From Eubacterium sp. (GTDB taxonomy: Bacteria > Bacillota > Clostridia > Lachnospirales > Lachnospiraceae), in the NCBI GenBank assembly GCA_022776205.1, contig JALFIK010000099.1, positions 1-15,129 of the forward strand: a DNA stretch of 15,129 bases. Reading direction: 5' to 3'. Shown one piece after another: positions 13,210 to 15,129 of this stretch. The translations under genes were made by a program, and so were the position numbers. Within the stretch, counting starts at the first letter, position 1, and each line of letters begins with the position of its first letter. The notes under the pieces are model-generated. The model did no database searches and was not told where the DNA came from. It saw only the letters and a program-made list of their open reading frames with translations.

Positions 13210-13395
13210 CTTTTTATAAGAAGCGGTGATATCCCATGAAAGAGGTTCCGGGAGTGAATAAACCTTTACTCCTTTGGGAACCTGATTTTTTATATAATAA
13301 TATGGGATAAAACCACAACACTCTCCGGCTTCGACCATGGATAGGATTGCCTGATGCCTTCTTGTTTTCAAAGAGATCACTATTTTATGAACGAT
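13210..13395 (-). pseudogene. LysR-family regulator, C-terminal fragment
   Basis: The minus strand encodes AILSMVEAGECCGFIPYYY, VPKGVKVYSLPEPLSWDIT and ASYKK. This is the end of the LysR effector-binding domain: the V-E-A-G-E-G-x-G-F-x-P helix and the W-(D/E)-(I/V)-x-A-x-Y-x-K-G strand. After ASYKK the frame runs into the antisense of the dehydrogenase 3' end, so the last LysR residues are lost. Upstream a stop occurs within about 20 codons of the match and the DNA-binding half is missing. It is a remnant between two convergent genes. Confidence 0.65.
13243..13291 (+). terminator. Probable terminator of the dehydrogenase, lying inside the LysR fragment
   Basis: AGGTTCC (13243-13249) pairs with GGAACCT (13277-13283), GGAGT with ACTCC inside, and six Ts follow at 13286-13291. 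It starts 43 bases after the dehydrogenase stop. The same bases are LysR codons on the other strand, so the structure may be fortuitous. Confidence 0.55.
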
Positions 13396-13412
13396 GGAAA
13401 CATTTTAAAAAT

Positions 13413-14081
13413 TTATTTATGCTCTTTTATCATTAACAGACACACCATTACTAAAAGTGCACTGGATACCCATATAGCATGAAGTCCTATATGGATAGAG
13501 CAGATTCCGCCGATTCCTGCTCCGATGGCAAAAATGAGAATGATGCCGTAATAGTGAGCTGTTTTCTTTAATGCTTCTATGTTTTTGTCACGCAAATAGA
13601 TGGACAGGCTTTCCGTGCCGCTTCGTAGATTGCCGATGCACATTGTGCTGGCATAGCCATATCCATTCATTTTCCTGAAGGACTGTACCTGCATTGAGCA
13701 TGTGAAGGATACGAGCATAGTCGCTATCATATTGTATTTATGGGGGATAAATCCTACGATAAAAAGTACTACAATTTCTATCGCCACCACTATCTGTCGC
13801 CAATGAATACGTCTGGCTTCCTTGTAGTGGTGCCCTATGCGCTCTGCCATTAGCACGCCAAGAGCAAAAGCAATCACAGGAAACAGATACGACAGCCCTT
13901 TCATCCAGTCACCCATCATGAGGTGTTGACTCATCAAAACTATATTTCCTGTCTGCGCATTTGAAAATACTTCATTTCGTACATTGTAGGTATATGCATC
14001 CTGAAAGCCTCCGGACAGCGCCAGTATGGCACTTAACAAAAAGGTTTCGGAGGTTTGGATTCTAATCTTTTCTTTTTTCAT
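13413..14081 (-). CDS. DUF1275 (YoaK-type) membrane protein
   Basis: A 222-residue integral membrane protein, typical length for DUF1275. The family signature is clear near the start, LSGGFQDAYTY, then NAQTGNIVLM, with about six hydrophobic segments and a middle motif (SFRKMNGYGYASTMCIGNLR). The function of this family is not established; transport or stress roles have been proposed. The ATG at 14081 is preferred as the normal family start; an in-frame TTG at 14093 is possible, and neither has a strong ribosome site. It has its own consensus promoter at 14144-14172 and diverges from the AraC-type gene at 14339. Confidence 0.88.
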   Translation of the reverse strand: MKKEKIRIQTSETFLLSAILALSGGFQDAYTYNVRNEVFSNAQTGNIVLMSQHLMMGDWMKGLSYLFPVIAFALGVLMAERIGHHYKEARRIHWRQIVVAIEIVVLFIVGFIPHKYNMIATMLVSFTCSMQVQSFRKMNGYGYASTMCIGNLRSGTESLSIYLRDKNIEALKKTAHYYGIILIFAIGAGIGGICSIHIGLHAIWVSSALLVMVCLLMIKEHK

Positions 14082-14143
14082 GTCTTTTGTCAACTTTTAA
14101 CTTGCTTTTTTATTTTATGCTTTCTTTTATCTGCCCCGTATTT

Positions 14144-14172
14144 ATTATAGGAAAAATTGGGTTATAATTCAA
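14144..14172 (-). promoter_or_regulatory. Promoter of the DUF1275 gene
   Basis: On the minus strand, TTGAAT (14167-14172) and TATAAT (14144-14149), spacer 17 bases. Lies back to back with the promoter of the AraC-type gene. Confidence 0.75.
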
Positions 14173-14179
14173 GAGTATT

Positions 14180-14220
14180 ATATTGCAATATTTGACAGTA
14201 CACCGTAATGATGTTAAAAT
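14180..14220 (+). promoter_or_regulatory. Promoter of the AraC-type gene with overlapping palindrome
   Basis: TTGACA (14192-14197) and TAAAAT (14215-14220) with a 17-base spacer. A perfect 12-base palindrome, ATATTGCAATAT (14180-14191), abuts the -35 box and lies between the two divergent promoters, a good place for a shared operator. A second inverted repeat, ATGAAC-N8-GTTCAT (14266-14285), lies in the leader. Confidence 0.6.
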
Positions 14221-14338
14221 ATCAGTAAAAAAAAACACTAATATTTATGACCGTAAATTTTTTTCATGAACTGATGATCGTTCATCCTATAGCTTGTAAA
14301 AATTAAATTGTGTGAGAGCAGATATCGAGGCGGCGAAT

Positions 14339-15129
14339 ATGACAAAAGAAGAAAAGATGGAGAAGATTACGATCTATATTCTGAATAACATTAAAAATAA
14401 GATCACTCAGGAAGATGCAGCAAGAGCAATGGGCTACGGAACCAATGTTTTTAAAAAACATTTTTCTGATTACTTTGAAACCTCTTTTGGCAAATTTCTA
14501 AAAATGCTGCGGATGCGTTACGCTGCACAGGATGTATACGACTCATTCAAATCCCTTTCCAGTATCAGTGAAGAATATGGATATCAGTCAAAACAGTTTT
14601 TTTCTGTTTTCCGGGATGAGATCGGAATGAATCCAAAACAGTTTCAAAAGACAGGCACCATAATCCCTGATATGCCATGCAAGACAAAAATAAACGGACA
14701 CCCTATGTGGATGGAATATAAAAAGATGGAACCAGTGACGATACAGAGCTATCCTCAGCCGGTTACAGATATTGACTATAAATGGCTCTTTTGTGCATAT
14801 CCATTTTCTCACCGAACAGGTATATTTGATCTCTCGAAACCGGAGAAACAGTACGGAATTCTGTGGCATGATATACGATCGACGAATCAGATGGCCTATT
14901 TCCTGGGAACAGAGGTCAATAAAGACGAAGAATGCCCGGAAGGAATGCAGAGAATATCCACAATGGGAGGAAATTATGCAGTGTTTACGGTAGAGAGAGG
15001 TGCCGATTATTATGATGTTGTTAAGACAATGAAAGCATTATCCTGGTATGTCTTCCGGATCTGGAGAGTGATCAATAAAAAGAAAATGGTCAAAATGGGT
15101 TTCACCTATGAGGCTTTTGATGCAGAACA
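14339..15129 (+). CDS. AraC-type regulator with GyrI-like effector domain (partial, runs off the end)
   Basis: The reading frame is open from ATG 14339 to the window end (263 codons seen). GAGGCGG (14327-14333) lies 5 bases before the ATG. Residues about 5-105 are a double helix-turn-helix of AraC type: ITQEDAARAMGYGTNVFKKH, then LRMRYAAQDVYDS, and SISEEYGYQSKQFFSVFRDE ending GMNPKQFQKTG. Residues from about 125 on (MEYKKMEPVTIQSYPQP, then YGILWHDI, GGNYAVFTVERG) match the GyrI-like small-molecule binding domain found in Rob and BmrR-type drug sensors. This order, DNA-binding first and effector domain last, is like E. coli Rob. It probably activates genes in response to a lipophilic compound. 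It diverges from the DUF1275 gene, a plausible target. The C-terminus is outside the window. Confidence 0.85.
   Translation, partial: MTKEEKMEKITIYILNNIKNKITQEDAARAMGYGTNVFKKHFSDYFETSFGKFLKMLRMRYAAQDVYDSFKSLSSISEEYGYQSKQFFSVFRDEIGMNPKQFQKTGTIIPDMPCKTKINGHPMWMEYKKMEPVTIQSYPQPVTDIDYKWLFCAYPFSHRTGIFDLSKPEKQYGILWHDIRSTNQMAYFLGTEVNKDEECPEGMQRISTMGGNYAVFTVERGADYYDVVKTMKALSWYVFRIWRVINKKKMVKMGFTYEAFDAE

Overview
The window looks like a chromosomal accessory region of a low-to-middle-GC Firmicute of the class Clostridia, most likely Lachnospiraceae. The reasons are strong AGGAGG ribosome-binding sites, TTGACA/TATAAT promoters with 17-base spacers, U-tract terminators, and the style of the proteins (MATE pump, LRR-tailed secreted phosphoesterase, Rrf2 regulator). 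This assignment is inference. No rRNA, tRNA, CRISPR array, transposase or integrase gene was seen.

Layout. 1-2018: the end of one ABC exporter half, a complete second half overlapping it (107-1912), and the first 25 codons of a PHP-domain gene cut off by a small palindromic repeat. 2019-3809: a MATE efflux gene on the minus strand, bracketed by two copies of that 63-base repeat, with a leader holding two related terminator hairpins that look like a tandem riboswitch. 3824-4541: a small acidic Tyr/Asp-rich membrane-anchored protein, then remnants of an aldo/keto reductase and a MerR regulator. 4631-6081: an uncommon pair, a helical HTH-like protein and a VWA (MIDAS) protein, with 21-base palindromic repeats on each side of the first gene and a two-hairpin leader before the second. 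6167-7172: an Rrf2 regulator and a flavin split-barrel protein, with three identically built operators between them. 7444-11858: a secreted metallophosphoesterase whose 3' end is fused in frame to an ArsR fragment, running into a two-domain arsA ATPase. 11914-12200: a promoter-to-terminator unit without a convincing gene, a small-RNA candidate. 12243-15129: a D-2-hydroxyacid dehydrogenase, a LysR fragment, a DUF1275 membrane protein, and a divergent AraC/GyrI-like regulator running off the window.

How the genes work together. The two ABC halves probably form one heterodimeric exporter. The MATE pump is probably switched by its leader RNA. The Rrf2 protein probably controls the flavin protein through the TGTAA-N9-TTACA sites. 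The deletion that made the phosphoesterase-ArsR fusion leaves arsA without an intact local repressor or any arsenite permease in view, and probably under the phosphoesterase promoter. At least five gene remnants (PHP, aldo/keto reductase, MerR, ArsR, LysR) show repeated deletion and rearrangement, often next to short palindromic repeats.
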